From contig NZ_LMHY01000012.1 of assembly GCF_001429045.1 (NCBI RefSeq), positions 155,187-219,186 of the forward strand: a DNA stretch of 64,000 nt, in the 5' to 3' direction. This document shows, in pieces, positions 17,742 through 27,174 of this stretch; the first letter of the stretch is position 1, and every line of letters starts with the position of its first letter. Both the position numbers and the translations under genes were made by a program. This DNA is from Pseudomonas sp. Root71 (GTDB lineage Bacteria; Pseudomonadota; Gammaproteobacteria; Pseudomonadales; Pseudomonadaceae). Below the pieces are notes generated by a model. The model worked only from the letters and a program-made list of their open reading frames with translations, was not told the DNA's origin and did no database searches.

Positions 17742-19089
17742 ACGCACCAGCTTCGCCAAGCGCCTGGGCAGTTACGCCGAGGCGACTGAATTGGCCGGCG
17801 CGCCGATCCTTGAGGGCCGCTTGTTGCGCATGGTCGGCCTGACCCTCGAAGCCGAAGGTCTGCGCGCCGCCATGGGTAGCCGCTGCATGGTGATCAACGA
17901 CGACAGCTATCACCCGGTGCAGGTCGAAGCCGAAGTCATGGGCTTCTCCGGCAGCAAAATCTTTCTGATGCCGGTCGGCAGCGTTGCCGGTATTGCACCC
18001 GGCGCCCGCGTTGTTCCCCTGTCCGATACCGGTCGCCTGCCCATGGGCATGAGCATGCTCGGGCGGGTGCTCGATGGCGCCGGTCGGGCGCTGGACGGCA
18101 AGGGCGGGATGAAGGCCGAGGACTGGGTGCCGATGGATGGCCCGACCATCAACCCGCTCAAGCGCGAACCGATCAGCGAGCCGCTGGACGTGGGCATCCG
18201 ATGCATCAACGGCATGTTGACGGTGGGGCGCGGCCAGCGTCTCGGGCTGTTCGCCGGTACCGGTGTTGGTAAATCCGTGCTGTTGGGCATGATGACCCGC
18301 TTCACCGAGGCCGACATCATCGTCGTCGGGCTGATCGGTGAGCGGGGGCGTGAAGTTAAAGAGTTCATCGAGCACATCCTCGGTGAAGAAGGGCTCAAGC
18401 GTTCAGTGGTGGTAGCGTCTCCGGCGGACGATGCGCCGCTGATGCGTCTGCGCGCGGCCATGTACTGCACGCGCATCGCCGAATATTTCCGCGACAAGGG
18501 CAAGAACGTCCTGTTGCTCATGGATTCGCTGACCCGTTTCGCCCAGGCCCAGCGGGAAATCGCCCTGGCCATCGGTGAGCCGCCAGCGACCAAGGGCTAT
18601 CCGCCGTCGGTATTCGCCAAGCTGCCGAAACTGGTGGAACGGGCCGGCAACGCGGAGAAAGGTGGTGGTTCGATCACTGCGTTCTACACCGTGCTGTCCG
18701 AAGGCGATGACCAGCAGGACCCGATTGCCGACTCGGCGCGGGGCGTGCTCGACGGGCACATCGTGCTGTCGCGGCGCCTGGCCGAGGAAGGGCATTACCC
18801 GGCCATCGATATCGAGGCCTCCATCAGCCGGGTCATGCCGGCGGTGGTGTCGCCGGAGCACATGATGCGCGCGCAGTACTTCAAGCAATTGTGGTCGCGC
18901 TATCAGCAGAGTCGCGACCTGATCAGCGTTGGCGCCTACGTCGCCGGTGGTGATCGCGAGACCGACCTGGCGATTTCCCTGCAACCGCAACTGGTCAAAT
19001 ACCTGCGCCAGGGCCTCAACGACAGCATCAGCCTGGGCGAAAGCGAAGCGTATCTGGCCTCGATCTTCGCGCCCGCGGCAGGTGGTTAA
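17731..19089 (+). CDS. fliI: Flagellar export ATPase FliI
   Basis: 452 aa from ATG 17731 (MRLERTSF, the family N-terminus); ATG 17722 is an alternative three codons upstream, and neither has a strong RBS. F1/V1-type ATPase with Walker A GTGVGKS at 176-182 and Walker B LLLMDS. It powers or primes type III export of flagellar substrates as a hexamer with FliH and FliJ. It overlaps fliH by 11 bases, indicating coupled translation. Confidence 0.95.
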   Translation: MRLERTSFAKRLGSYAEATELAGAPILEGRLLRMVGLTLEAEGLRAAMGSRCMVINDDSYHPVQVEAEVMGFSGSKIFLMPVGSVAGIAPGARVVPLSDTGRLPMGMSMLGRVLDGAGRALDGKGGMKAEDWVPMDGPTINPLKREPISEPLDVGIRCINGMLTVGRGQRLGLFAGTGVGKSVLLGMMTRFTEADIIVVGLIGERGREVKEFIEHILGEEGLKRSVVVASPADDAPLMRLRAAMYCTRIAEYFRDKGKNVLLLMDSLTRFAQAQREIALAIGEPPATKGYPPSVFAKLPKLVERAGNAEKGGGSITAFYTVLSEGDDQQDPIADSARGVLDGHIVLSRRLAEEGHYPAIDIEASISRVMPAVVSPEHMMRAQYFKQLWSRYQQSRDLISVGAYVAGGDRETDLAISLQPQLVKYLRQGLNDSISLGESEAYLASIFAPAAGG

Positions 19090-19095
19090 GCGGTC

Positions 19096-19545
19096 ATGGC
19101 CCTGAGTCGGGCGGGACGGCTGGCGCCGGTGGTGGAAATGGCCGAAAAGACCGAGAAAACCGCGGTCCAGCGCCTGGGGCACTTTCAAGGGCAGGTTCGC
19201 CTGGCACAAAGCAAGCTCGCCGACCTCGAAGCCTTCCGTCTCGACTATCAGGAACAATGGATCGTGCGCGGCAGCGGCGGCGTCTCGGGCCAATGGTTAC
19301 TGGGTTATCAGGGCTTTCTCGCGCAACTGGGCACGGCCATCGACCAGCAGCGGCAAAGCCTGGCCTGGCATCAGAACAACCTGAACAAGGCGCGGGAGAC
19401 CTGGCAGCAGGCGTTTGCCCGGGTCGAAGGCTTGCGCAAGCTGGTTCAGCGCTATGCCGACGAGGCGCGGGCGCTTGAAGACCGGCGCGAACAGAAACTG
19501 CTGGATGAATTGTCCCAGCGCCTGCCGCGTGATAACCCCTATTGA
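19096..19545 (+). CDS. fliJ: Flagellar export chaperone/stalk FliJ
   Basis: 149 aa, long two-helix coiled coil rich in Gln, Arg, Ala and Leu, typical of FliJ, the central stalk of the FliI hexamer that contacts FlhA. Starts 7 bases after fliI. Last gene of the fliE operon; an 89-bp gap separates it from the hsbA-like gene. Confidence 0.92.
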   Translation: MALSRAGRLAPVVEMAEKTEKTAVQRLGHFQGQVRLAQSKLADLEAFRLDYQEQWIVRGSGGVSGQWLLGYQGFLAQLGTAIDQQRQSLAWHQNNLNKARETWQQAFARVEGLRKLVQRYADEARALEDRREQKLLDELSQRLPRDNPY

Positions 19546-19634
19546 ACGTGCTTTCAAAAAACAGGCTGGCTTGCCCCCATCCTCTTCAGATGCTAAACCT
19601 TCTAAACGTTTGCCAATGACAAGGAAGCCATTAA

Positions 19635-19934
19635 ATGTCGGTGATTACAGAAGTGTCCGAGGATGGACAAAGGCTGACGATCTCGATCAGGGGACGATTC
19701 GATTTCGCCAAGCATCAGGAATTTCGTCAGTCCTACGAAGATAAACAGCTATCGGCGGTCGTGGTCGACCTGAAGGATGCCACCTACCTCGACAGCTCGG
19801 CCCTGGGCATGCTGCTTTTGCTGCGCGATCACGCCGGTGGCGACGACTCCGATGTGCGCGTCGTCAACAGCAGTACCGACGTGCGCAAAATCCTCGCCAT
19901 CTCCAACTTCGACAAACTGTTCGACATCAGTTGA
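19635..19934 (+). CDS. hsbA: STAS-domain anti-sigma factor antagonist (HsbA-like)
   Basis: 99 aa single STAS domain with the phosphorylatable serine region YLDSSALGML (Ser54/Ser55). In P. aeruginosa, HsbA is switched by HsbR and partners either the anti-sigma factor FlgM or the diguanylate cyclase HsbD, linking swimming to biofilm. Gene order hsbA, RR-phosphatase, Hpt is identical to that trio. Start ATG with AAGGA upstream. Here it is embedded between fliJ and fliK rather than next to flgM. Confidence 0.88.
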   Translation: MSVITEVSEDGQRLTISIRGRFDFAKHQEFRQSYEDKQLSAVVVDLKDATYLDSSALGMLLLLRDHAGGDDSDVRVVNSSTDVRKILAISNFDKLFDIS

Positions 19935-19939
19935 TTGCC

Positions 19940-21646
19940 ATGCAGCCACTGGAACCGCTGACAATCCTGATTGCCGAGGACAGCGCCGCCGATCGCCTGC
20001 TGCTGTCGAGCATCCTGCGCCGCCAGGGGCACGACGTGCTGACGGCGGCCAACGGCGCCGAAGCGGTCGAGGTGTTTGGCCAACAACAACCGCACATGGT
20101 GTTGATGGATGCAATGATGCCGGTCCTGGACGGCTTCGAGGCGGCCCGGCAGATCAAGGCCCTGGCCGGGGAAACCCTGGTGCCGATCATCTTCCTCACG
20201 TCGTTGTCCGAAAGCGAAGCCCTGGCCCGTTGCCTGGAAGTCGGCGGTGACGACTTTCTGGCCAAGCCCTACAACCAGGTGATTCTCGCTGCCAAGATCA
20301 AGGCGATGGATCGCTTGCGGCGCTTGCAGGACACCGTGCTGCAACAGCGTGACCAGATCGCCCGGCACCACGACTACCTGCTCAACGAACAGCGCGTGGC
20401 CAAGGCCGTTTTCGACAAGGTGGCGCACTCCGGCTGCCTGAATGCAGCGCCGAATATCCGTTATCTGCAATCGCCCTATGCGCTGTTCAACGGCGACCTG
20501 TTGCTGGCCGCGTTCACCCCGGCCGGAGACATGCACGTGCTGCTGGGCGACTTCACCGGCCACGGTCTGCCGGCGGCGGTGGGCGCCATGCCCCTGGCCG
20601 AAGTTTTCTACGGGATGACCGCCAAGGGCTACGGCCTGGCGGAAACCCTGCGCGAGATGAATGCCAAGCTCAAGCGCATCCTGCCGGTGGACATGTTCTG
20701 CTGTGCCACCTTGCTGTGCCTGAGTTTTCAGCGCCGTTCGGTGGAAGTCTGGAACGGCGGCATGCCCGACGGTTACCTGCATCGCGTTGCCAGTGGCGAG
20801 CGAACGCCTCTGCCGGCGCGGCACCTGCCTTTGGGGGTGCTGAGCCCGGACTCCTTCGACGAGCGAACCGACGTGTATCCCATGGCCATCGGGGACCGGG
20901 TATTTCTCCTGTCCGATGGCGTGATTGATACCTGCGACGCCAATGATCAGTTGTTTGGCGTGCAGCGATTGCAGTGGGTGTTTGCCGCCAATCGCCAGCC
21001 GGATGCACTGTTCGAAGAGATCGAGCAGGCGCTGCGTCATTTCGGCGGAGAAGCACGCGATGATGTCAGCATGGTAGAAATCAGCCTGCTGGAGAAGGCG
21101 CAGATCACGCCGCCGGCGTTGGTCTACTCCGACAGCGGCCAGTCCTGCCCGCTGGACTGGTCGGTGAGTTTCGAGTTTCGCGCCGCCACGCTCAAGCGTT
21201 TCAATCCGTTGCCCTATCTGTTGCAACTGTTGCTTGAGGTGCATGGTCTTCGGGCTCAGAGCGGTGCGCTCTACAGTGTGCTGGCGGAGCTCTATTCCAA
21301 TGCGCTGGAGCATGGCGTGCTGGGGCTGGATTCGAGCCTCAAGCGCGATGCCTCGGGATTTGCGCGGTATTATCAAGAGCGTAATACCCGGCTGGACGAA
21401 CTGCAGGATGGCTATGTACGGTTACATTTGCAGGTGACGCCAACGGACGACGGCGGTTGCCTGGCCATTCACATCGAAGACAGCGGCAAGGGTTTCGATG
21501 TCGAGCGGGTGATGGCAAGACCTTTGGAAGACGTCCGCCTGTCGGGGCGAGGGGTCAGTCTGATCCGCCAGTTGGGGCGTAATGCCCGCTGGAGCGACAA
21601 TGGTCGAAGTGCACGCGTGGAGTTTATCTGGGAGGCTCTGGCATAA
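19940..21646 (+). CDS. hsbR: HsbR-like response regulator with PP2C phosphatase and HATPase-type kinase domains
   Basis: 568 aa from ATG 19940, which follows the hsbA stop by 5 bases; TTG 19931 is a weaker alternative. Receiver domain 1-120 with phosphoacceptor Asp57 in VLMDAMMPVLDG; SpoIIE/PP2C phosphatase domain about 170-385; C-terminal HATPase_c_2/RsbW-like domain about 400-565 (LAELYSNALEHG, HIEDSGKGFD, RGVSLIRQL). The family dephosphorylates or phosphorylates HsbA according to its receiver state, which is set by HptB. Confidence 0.9.
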   Translation: MQPLEPLTILIAEDSAADRLLLSSILRRQGHDVLTAANGAEAVEVFGQQQPHMVLMDAMMPVLDGFEAARQIKALAGETLVPIIFLTSLSESEALARCLEVGGDDFLAKPYNQVILAAKIKAMDRLRRLQDTVLQQRDQIARHHDYLLNEQRVAKAVFDKVAHSGCLNAAPNIRYLQSPYALFNGDLLLAAFTPAGDMHVLLGDFTGHGLPAAVGAMPLAEVFYGMTAKGYGLAETLREMNAKLKRILPVDMFCCATLLCLSFQRRSVEVWNGGMPDGYLHRVASGERTPLPARHLPLGVLSPDSFDERTDVYPMAIGDRVFLLSDGVIDTCDANDQLFGVQRLQWVFAANRQPDALFEEIEQALRHFGGEARDDVSMVEISLLEKAQITPPALVYSDSGQSCPLDWSVSFEFRAATLKRFNPLPYLLQLLLEVHGLRAQSGALYSVLAELYSNALEHGVLGLDSSLKRDASGFARYYQERNTRLDELQDGYVRLHLQVTPTDDGGCLAIHIEDSGKGFDVERVMARPLEDVRLSGRGVSLIRQLGRNARWSDNGRSARVEFIWEALA

Positions 21647-21676
21647 TCCGCGCATTCTTGATCAAGGAGTGAGCAA

Positions 21677-22027
21677 GTGGACGACACACATGTGGATCGC
21701 GACGTGCTGAGTGCATTGCAGGAAGTGATGGAAGGGGGCTATCCGGATCTGCTGGATATCTTTCTTGCGGACTCCGAAGAGCGCCTGAAAGTCTTGAGAA
21801 CAGCTGACAGTGCCGCACGGCTCGTAGAAACCGCCCATAGCTTCAAGGGCAGCAGCAGCAATATGGGCGCCTTCCGGCTGACAGAGCTCTGCCATCAACT
21901 TGAACAGCGGGCTAAAGATTTGCCATGGGCCGCCGTTCAGGAGCTGGTCGGCGAAATCGATCGCGAGTTCGCCGGTATCCGACCTCTGTACGAAGCTGAA
22001 CGACAGCGTTGCCCGGCGAAAATCTGA
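21677..22027 (+). CDS. hptB: Histidine phosphotransfer protein HptB
   Basis: 116 aa Hpt domain with His54 in AHSFKGSSSNMGA. Starts at GTG 21677, seven bases after AAGGAG. In P. aeruginosa, HptB receives phosphate from hybrid kinases (RetS, PA1611, PA1976, SagS) and passes it to HsbR. Its presence right after hsbR supports the trio assignment. A sigma54 element for fliK follows. Confidence 0.88.
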   Translation: MDDTHVDRDVLSALQEVMEGGYPDLLDIFLADSEERLKVLRTADSAARLVETAHSFKGSSSNMGAFRLTELCHQLEQRAKDLPWAAVQELVGEIDREFAGIRPLYEAERQRCPAKI

Positions 22028-22061
22028 GCATCCGCTGCATTGGGTCTTCTTCAAGTGAAAC

Positions 22062-22077
22062 TGGCTCGACCTTTGCA
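22062..22077 (+). promoter_or_regulatory. Sigma54 promoter of fliK
   Basis: TGGCTCGACCTTTGCA: GG-N10-GC spacing with TGGC and TTGCA boxes, 51 bp before fliK. Matches the other flagellar sigma54 sites of this window. Confidence 0.72.
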
Positions 22078-22127
22078 GTCAACTCATCCAACTGTACTTA
22101 CGAGCCCCGTGCAGCGGAGACCGTTTC

Positions 22128-23474
22128 ATGCCCGTTACCCCCGATATTCTGCTTCCGGCCTCCAGGCAAGCCAAGACTCAGGCTGGCTCCGCCAATCCTG
22201 CGGCGCTGACCGCTGAGCCCGGGGGCAAGGCCGCAAGCTTCGCTCATGTCTATGCCAGCCAGGCCCAGGGCAAGCCCAATGTGTTGGCGGATGCTCCGGT
22301 CAGGCCGGGTCGCGACGCAACCTGCGATGTTGCCGGAAAAAAAGACGCCAATGACGACAAGTCTGCCGTCGAGGAACCGGTGGTTGCCGATGGCGGCAAA
22401 TCCTTGCCTGCCGACCATTCGGCGCAGACTGACGACAAGACCGCCGGCGATGATGCGTCAGATGCCGCCCCGGCTCCTGTCGTCGATGCCGCACCGCTCG
22501 ATCCGGCGCTTGATCCTTCATTGCAATCCGTCGTACAGGCACCGGTGGCCTTCGCCGTGGTCGACGCTGTGCAACCTGTCGTTGACGCGCCGGTAGCCGC
22601 CACTGCTACGGCTACGGCGGCTCCAGTGCTGGCCACTGCCGACGGTGATTTCGATCCCTCGACCGATCCCCTAGACGCCTTGCCGGCGGTGCGCCTGGCG
22701 ATGGAGCAGGGTGGTCACGTATCGGCCTCCAGCCAGGCGCAGCCCAAGGCTGCACCGACACAGGCGCAAGCCCAGGCTGACGTTGAGCAGACGTCGGCGC
22801 AAAACTTTGCCGCCGGCATGGCGACCATGCTGGATGTTCAGGGCGACAAGAGCAGCACCGGCCAGGGTGACGACAAGGCTTTCAGCGGCTTGATCGACGA
22901 CGGCCTGAAGGACCTCAAGTCCGCCAGCAGCGACACCCGTGTCGATGATTTCGCCAACCGTCTGGCAGCGCTGACCCAGGCCGCCACACCGAAGACTGCC
23001 AATGCCTTGCCGGTGAACCAGCCGATTGCCATGCACCAGAGCGGCTGGACCGAAGAGGTGGTGAATCGGGTCATGTACCTGTCCAGCGCCAATCTCAAAG
23101 CGGCGGACATCCAGTTGCAGCCCGCTGAACTCGGACGCCTGGACATTCGGGTGAGCATGGTTCCCGATCAACAGACCCAGGTCACCTTCATGAGTGCGCA
23201 TCCGGGAGTGCGTGAGGCGCTGGATGGCCAGGTCCATCGCTTGCGCGACATGTTCGCGCAGCAGGGAATGGGCCAGGTCGATGTCAACGTTTCGGACCAG
23301 TCCCGTGGTTCGCAGCAAGGGCAGGAACAGGCCGGGCAAAGCCAGAGCGGACGAACCAGTGCCAGCGGCGGTCGCCTCGACTCGATGGATGACGACATCA
23401 CCCCGAGCGTCGCTGAAGTAGCGGCCAATACCAGCAGCGTGATCGGCTCCAGCGCGGTCGATTACTACGCCTGA
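22128..23474 (+). CDS. fliK: Flagellar hook-length control protein FliK
   Basis: 448 aa. The N-terminal two-thirds is low-complexity, Ala/Asp/Pro/Val-rich ruler sequence. The C-terminal Flg_hook domain, about 300-400, has the conserved core ADIQLQPAELGRLDIRVSM. FliK measures the hook and triggers the FlhB substrate switch. A second, unrelated-looking FliK-type protein is encoded at 45130-46704. Transcribed from its own sigma54 promoter and isolated from fliL by a REP palindrome. Confidence 0.93.
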   Translation: MPVTPDILLPASRQAKTQAGSANPAALTAEPGGKAASFAHVYASQAQGKPNVLADAPVRPGRDATCDVAGKKDANDDKSAVEEPVVADGGKSLPADHSAQTDDKTAGDDASDAAPAPVVDAAPLDPALDPSLQSVVQAPVAFAVVDAVQPVVDAPVAATATATAAPVLATADGDFDPSTDPLDALPAVRLAMEQGGHVSASSQAQPKAAPTQAQAQADVEQTSAQNFAAGMATMLDVQGDKSSTGQGDDKAFSGLIDDGLKDLKSASSDTRVDDFANRLAALTQAATPKTANALPVNQPIAMHQSGWTEEVVNRVMYLSSANLKAADIQLQPAELGRLDIRVSMVPDQQTQVTFMSAHPGVREALDGQVHRLRDMFAQQGMGQVDVNVSDQSRGSQQGQEQAGQSQSGRTSASGGRLDSMDDDITPSVAEVAANTSSVIGSSAVDYYA

Positions 23475-23493
23475 TCAGGCCATACACCAAACC

Positions 23494-23585
23494 CTGTGGG
23501 AGCGGGCTTGCTCGCGAATGCGGTCAGTCATTCAAAATCTCTGTCGACTGACACTGCCCCTTCGCGAGCAAGCCCGCTCCCACAG
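23494..23585. repeat. REP-type inverted pair between fliK and fliL
   Basis: CTGTGGGAGCGGGCTTGCTC... at 23494-23518 and its perfect reverse complement at 23561-23585 (25-nt arms), with a nested GTCAGT/ACTGAC stem in the loop. Same family as the elements at 29124, 43877 and 44693. It may also act as a transcript 3' end for fliK. Confidence 0.9.
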
Positions 23586-23643
23586 TGGTTTTGCGCCGTC
23601 TTCAAATTGTGCCAAGCCCACCCATCCCCGCTCCCAGCCGTTC

Positions 23644-23659
23644 TGGCATAACACTTGCT
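23644..23659 (+). promoter_or_regulatory. Sigma54 promoter of the fliL operon
   Basis: TGGCATAACACTTGCT: GG-N10-GC, TGGCA and TTGCT boxes, 50 bp before fliL. Confidence 0.85.
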
Positions 23660-23709
23660 CCTGCCTTGCCGTGCGACTGTGAAAACCCGAATAGTGACGG
23701 ATTATTGGC

Positions 23710-24213
23710 ATGGCGAAGAGCGACGCAGCAGTAGTAAAAGACCCCGCAACCAAAGGCAAACTCAAGCTGATCATCGTGATCGTGGCGGCCCTGCTGCTGG
23801 CGATCGGTTTGTCCGTGGGGGCGACCTGGTACTTCATGCACGGCGCCCAGAGCAAGCCTGCCGCCGCAGTGGAGCAGGCTCCCGCCGGCAAGCAGCCAGC
23901 GATTTTCGAATCGATGGCGCCGGCTTTCGTGGCCAACTTCAACCAGAACGGTCGCCAGCGCTACATGCAAGTGAGCATCACCATGCTCGGTCGTAACCAG
24001 GCGGATCTGGATGCGCTCAAGGTCCACATGCCGGTGATCCGCAATAACCTGGTGATGCTGTTCTCCGGGCAGGACTTCGCGACCCTCGCCTCGCCGGTCG
24101 GCCAGGAAATGCTGCGACAGAAAGCCACCGCCAGTGTCCAGGAAGTGGCGCAGAAAGAGCTCGGCAAAGTGGTGATCGAACAGTTGCTTTTCACTAATTT
24201 CGTACTGCAGTAG
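23710..24213 (+). CDS. fliL: Flagellar basal body protein FliL
   Basis: 167 aa. Single transmembrane helix about 18-40 (LIIVIVAALLLAIGLSV), then an SPFH-like periplasmic FliL domain. FliL surrounds the stators and supports torque or stator assembly. First gene of fliLMNOPQR-flhB; nine bases before fliM. Confidence 0.93.
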   Translation: MAKSDAAVVKDPATKGKLKLIIVIVAALLLAIGLSVGATWYFMHGAQSKPAAAVEQAPAGKQPAIFESMAPAFVANFNQNGRQRYMQVSITMLGRNQADLDALKVHMPVIRNNLVMLFSGQDFATLASPVGQEMLRQKATASVQEVAQKELGKVVIEQLLFTNFVLQ

Positions 24214-24222
24214 GAACACGAC

Positions 24223-25191
24223 ATGGCCGTGCAGGACCTGCTGTCCCAGGATGAGATCGACGCGCTGTTGCATGGCGTCGACGATGGTCTGGTACAGACC
24301 GAAAACGCTGCCGAACCCGGCGCCGTCAAAAGCTATGACCTGACCAGCCAGGATCGCATCGTCCGTGGACGCATGCCGACCCTGGAAATGATCAACGAGC
24401 GTTTCGCCCGCTATACCCGCATCAGCATGTTCAATATGCTGCGGCGCTCGGCGGACGTGGCGGTCGGCGGCGTGCAGGTGATGAAGTTCGGCGAATACGT
24501 GCACTCGCTGTACGTGCCGACCAGTCTCAACCTGGTCAAGATCAAACCCCTGCGCGGCACTGCGTTGTTCATCCTCGACGCCAAACTGGTGTTCAAGCTG
24601 GTGGACAACTTCTTCGGTGGCGACGGCCGGCACGCCAAGATCGAAGGGCGTGAGTTCACGCCGACCGAACTGCGCGTGGTACGCATGGTGCTGGAACAGG
24701 CGTTCGTCGACTTGAAGGAAGCCTGGCAGGCGATCATGGAAGTCAACTTCGAGTACATCAACTCGGAAGTGAACCCGGCCATGGCCAACATCGTCGGCCC
24801 GAGCGAAGCCATTGTGGTGTCGACCTTCCACATCGAACTCGATGGCGGTGGCGGCGACCTGCACGTGACCATGCCGTACTCGATGATCGAGCCGGTGCGC
24901 GAAATGCTCGATGCCGGCTTCCAGTCGGACCTCGACGACCAGGACGAGCGCTGGGTCAACGCCCTGCGCCAGGACGTGCTGGACGTCGACGTGCCGATCG
25001 GTGCGACGGTGGCTCGTCGTCAGTTGCGCCTGCGCGACATCCTGCACATGCAGCCGGGGGATGTGATCCCGGTCGACATGCCGGAAGAAATGATCATGCG
25101 CGCCAACGGCGTGCCGGCCTTCAAGGTCAAGATGGGCTCGCACAAGGGCAACCTGGCGTTGCAAGTGATCGAGCCGATCGAGCGCCGTTGA
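24223..25191 (+). CDS. fliM: Flagellar motor switch protein FliM
   Basis: 322 aa. The N-terminal CheY-P binding peptide LLSQDEIDALL is present, followed by the CheC-like middle domain and a C-terminal SpoA domain (about 250-320). C-ring component that receives CheY-P and switches rotation. Confidence 0.97.
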   Translation: MAVQDLLSQDEIDALLHGVDDGLVQTENAAEPGAVKSYDLTSQDRIVRGRMPTLEMINERFARYTRISMFNMLRRSADVAVGGVQVMKFGEYVHSLYVPTSLNLVKIKPLRGTALFILDAKLVFKLVDNFFGGDGRHAKIEGREFTPTELRVVRMVLEQAFVDLKEAWQAIMEVNFEYINSEVNPAMANIVGPSEAIVVSTFHIELDGGGGDLHVTMPYSMIEPVREMLDAGFQSDLDDQDERWVNALRQDVLDVDVPIGATVARRQLRLRDILHMQPGDVIPVDMPEEMIMRANGVPAFKVKMGSHKGNLALQVIEPIERR

Positions 25192-25256
25192 CCGGCGCTT
25201 GTACCCGTTTGCGACTAACCGAATTCTGATTTTTTGCTCGCCGAGGACACAGACAA

Positions 25257-25703
25257 ATGAACACGCAAGACGACCAGGCCCTGGCCGATGAGTGGGCAGC
25301 AGCCCTGGAAGAAACCGGTGATGCCGGGCAGGCCGATATCGACGCCCTGCTGGCCGCCGACTCCGGCAATTCCGCATCCGGCCGCCTGCCAATGGAAGAG
25401 TTCGGCAGCGTGCCGAAAAACAACGAGCCGGTCACTCTCGACGGCCCGAACCTGGATGTGATCCTCGATATCCCGGTGTCGATTTCCATGGAAGTGGGCA
25501 GCACCGACATCAACATCCGTAACCTGCTTCAACTGAACCAGGGGTCGGTGATCGAGCTTGATCGCCTGGCCGGCGAGCCGCTGGACGTGCTGGTCAATGG
25601 CACGCTCATCGCCCACGGCGAAGTGGTGGTGGTCAACGAGAAGTTCGGCATCCGCCTGACGGACGTGATCAGCCCAAGCGAACGCATCAAGAAGCTGCGC
25701 TGA
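25257..25703 (+). CDS. fliN: Flagellar motor switch protein FliN
   Basis: 148 aa: acidic N-terminal half and C-terminal SpoA domain (about 70-145, MEVGSTDINIRNLLQLNQGS). C-ring base and docking site for FliH/FliI. RBS GAGG. The stop is immediately followed by the GTG start of fliO. Confidence 0.96.
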   Translation: MNTQDDQALADEWAAALEETGDAGQADIDALLAADSGNSASGRLPMEEFGSVPKNNEPVTLDGPNLDVILDIPVSISMEVGSTDINIRNLLQLNQGSVIELDRLAGEPLDVLVNGTLIAHGEVVVVNEKFGIRLTDVISPSERIKKLR

Positions 25704-26147
25704 GTGAAAAAGGTTCTCGGGTTTGTATTGGCGATGCCGTTCAGCGTGCTGGCGGCCGAACCTGTCGCAACGGCGACCACGGCCGCTGCGCCGGCGGTGA
25801 GCAGCGGTGTGGCCGGCCAGTTGACGCAGTTGGTGTTCGGCTTGCTGCTGGTGCTGGGGTTGATCTTCTTCCTTGCCTGGTTGCTGCGTCGGGTCCAGCA
25901 GGCCGGCCCGGCCGGCAAGGGGCAGGTCATCGAGATTGTCGGCTCCCGCGCGCTGGGGCCTCGCGATCGCCTGATGCTGGTGCAGGTCGGCAACGAGCAG
26001 ATCCTGTTGGGCCTGAGCCCCGGCAACATCACTGCGCTGCACGTCCTCAAGGAGCCGGTGCAAGTGCCGAGCACCGAGAAGCCGACGCCGGAATTTGCCC
26101 AGCGCCTGTTGGAAATGCTGGGTAAAGATCACAAGGATAAGAAGTAA
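25704..26147 (+). CDS. fliO: Flagellar biosynthesis protein FliO
   Basis: 147 aa. A short N-terminal signal-like segment ([17 protein letters not shown]), then one transmembrane helix about 47-65 ([19 protein letters not shown]) and a cytoplasmic FliO domain with [18 protein letters not shown]. FliO helps assemble the FliP ring of the export gate. GTG start directly abuts the fliN stop; the stop overlaps fliP by one base. Confidence 0.92.
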   Translation: MKKVLGFVLAMPFSVLAAEPVATATTAAAPAVSSGVAGQLTQLVFGLLLVLGLIFFLAWLLRRVQQAGPAGKGQVIEIVGSRALGPRDRLMLVQVGNEQILLGLSPGNITALHVLKEPVQVPSTEKPTPEFAQRLLEMLGKDHKDKK

Positions 26148-26905
26148 TGGGTGCGCTGCGCATCGTCTTGACGCTGACCCTGATGCTGGCCGCGCCGCTG
26201 GCATTCGCCGCCGATCCGCTGTCGATCCCGGCAATCACCCTGGGCACCAATGCGCAGGGTGCGCAGGAATACTCGGTCAGCCTGCAAATCCTGCTGATCA
26301 TGACCGCGCTGAGTTTTATCCCGGCGTTTGTCATGCTGATGACCAGTTTCACCCGGATCATCATTGTCTTCTCGATCCTGCGCCAGGCCCTGGGCCTGCA
26401 GCAGACACCGTCGAACCAGATCCTCACCGGCATGGCGCTGTTCCTGACCCTGTTCATCATGGCGCCGGTGTTCGACCGGGTGAATCAGGATGCCCTGCAG
26501 CCGTACCTGGCGGAAAAGCTGACGGCCCAGGATGCGGTCGCCAAGGCGCAGGTGCCGATCAAGAACTTCATGCTCGCCCAGACTCGCACCAGCGATCTGG
26601 AGCTGTTCATGCGCCTGTCCAAGCGCACTGACATCGCGACGCCGGATCAGGCGCCGTTGACCATCCTGGTGCCCGCTTTCGTGACCTCCGAGCTGAAAAC
26701 GGCATTCCAGATCGGCTTCATGATCTTCATCCCGTTCCTGATCATCGACCTGGTCGTGGCCAGTGTGTTGATGGCCATGGGGATGATGATGCTGTCGCCG
26801 CTGATCATTTCCCTGCCGTTCAAGATCATGTTGTTCGTGCTGGTCGATGGCTGGGCGTTGATCATCGGCACGCTGGCCAGCAGCTTCGGTGGTGTCTCGC
26901 CATGA
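26147..26905 (+). CDS. fliP: Flagellar export gate protein FliP
   Basis: 252 aa with an N-terminal signal peptide (cleavage near LAFA-ADPL) and about four transmembrane helices. The conserved motif [16 protein letters not shown] is present. Forms the FliP5-FliQ4-FliR1 export gate. It overlaps fliO (TAATG) and fliQ. Confidence 0.96.
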   Translation: MGALRIVLTLTLMLAAPLAFAADPLSIPAITLGTNAQGAQEYSVSLQILLIMTALSFIPAFVMLMTSFTRIIIVFSILRQALGLQQTPSNQILTGMALFLTLFIMAPVFDRVNQDALQPYLAEKLTAQDAVAKAQVPIKNFMLAQTRTSDLELFMRLSKRTDIATPDQAPLTILVPAFVTSELKTAFQIGFMIFIPFLIIDLVVASVLMAMGMMMLSPLIISLPFKIMLFVLVDGWALIIGTLASSFGGVSP

Positions 26906-27171
26906 CCCCGGAAGTAGCGGTCGATATCTTCCGGGAAGCGCTGTGGCTGACCACCATGATGGTGGCGGTGCTGGTGATTCCGAGTCTGCTGATCGGCCTG
27001 CTGGTGGCGATGTTCCAGGCCGCCACCCAGATCAACGAACAGACCCTGAGCTTCCTGCCGCGCCTGCTGGTGATGCTGGTGACGCTGATCGTGGCTGGCC
27101 CGTGGCTGGTGCAGACTTTCATGGATTACATCCTGCAGCTGTACGGCAGTATTCCTCAGGTCATCGGCTAA
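26902..27171 (+). CDS. fliQ: Flagellar export gate protein FliQ
   Basis: 89 aa, two hydrophobic helices ([21 protein letters not shown] and [15 protein letters not shown]) separated by the conserved [11 protein letters not shown]. Overlaps fliP by 4 bases (ATGA). Confidence 0.96.
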   Translation: MTPEVAVDIFREALWLTTMMVAVLVIPSLLIGLLVAMFQAATQINEQTLSFLPRLLVMLVTLIVAGPWLVQTFMDYILQLYGSIPQVIG

Positions 27172-27174
27172 ACC

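Noticed and set aside
22062..22077. Reading the fliK leader as a continuation of the hptB transcript
   Set aside because: A GG-N10-GC element and a 100-bp gap argue for an independent fliK promoter, although read-through cannot be excluded.
23494..23585. CRISPR array
   Set aside because: The repeats here and at 29124, 43877 and 44693 are single palindromic pairs of REP type, not regularly spaced direct repeats with unique spacers; no cas genes.
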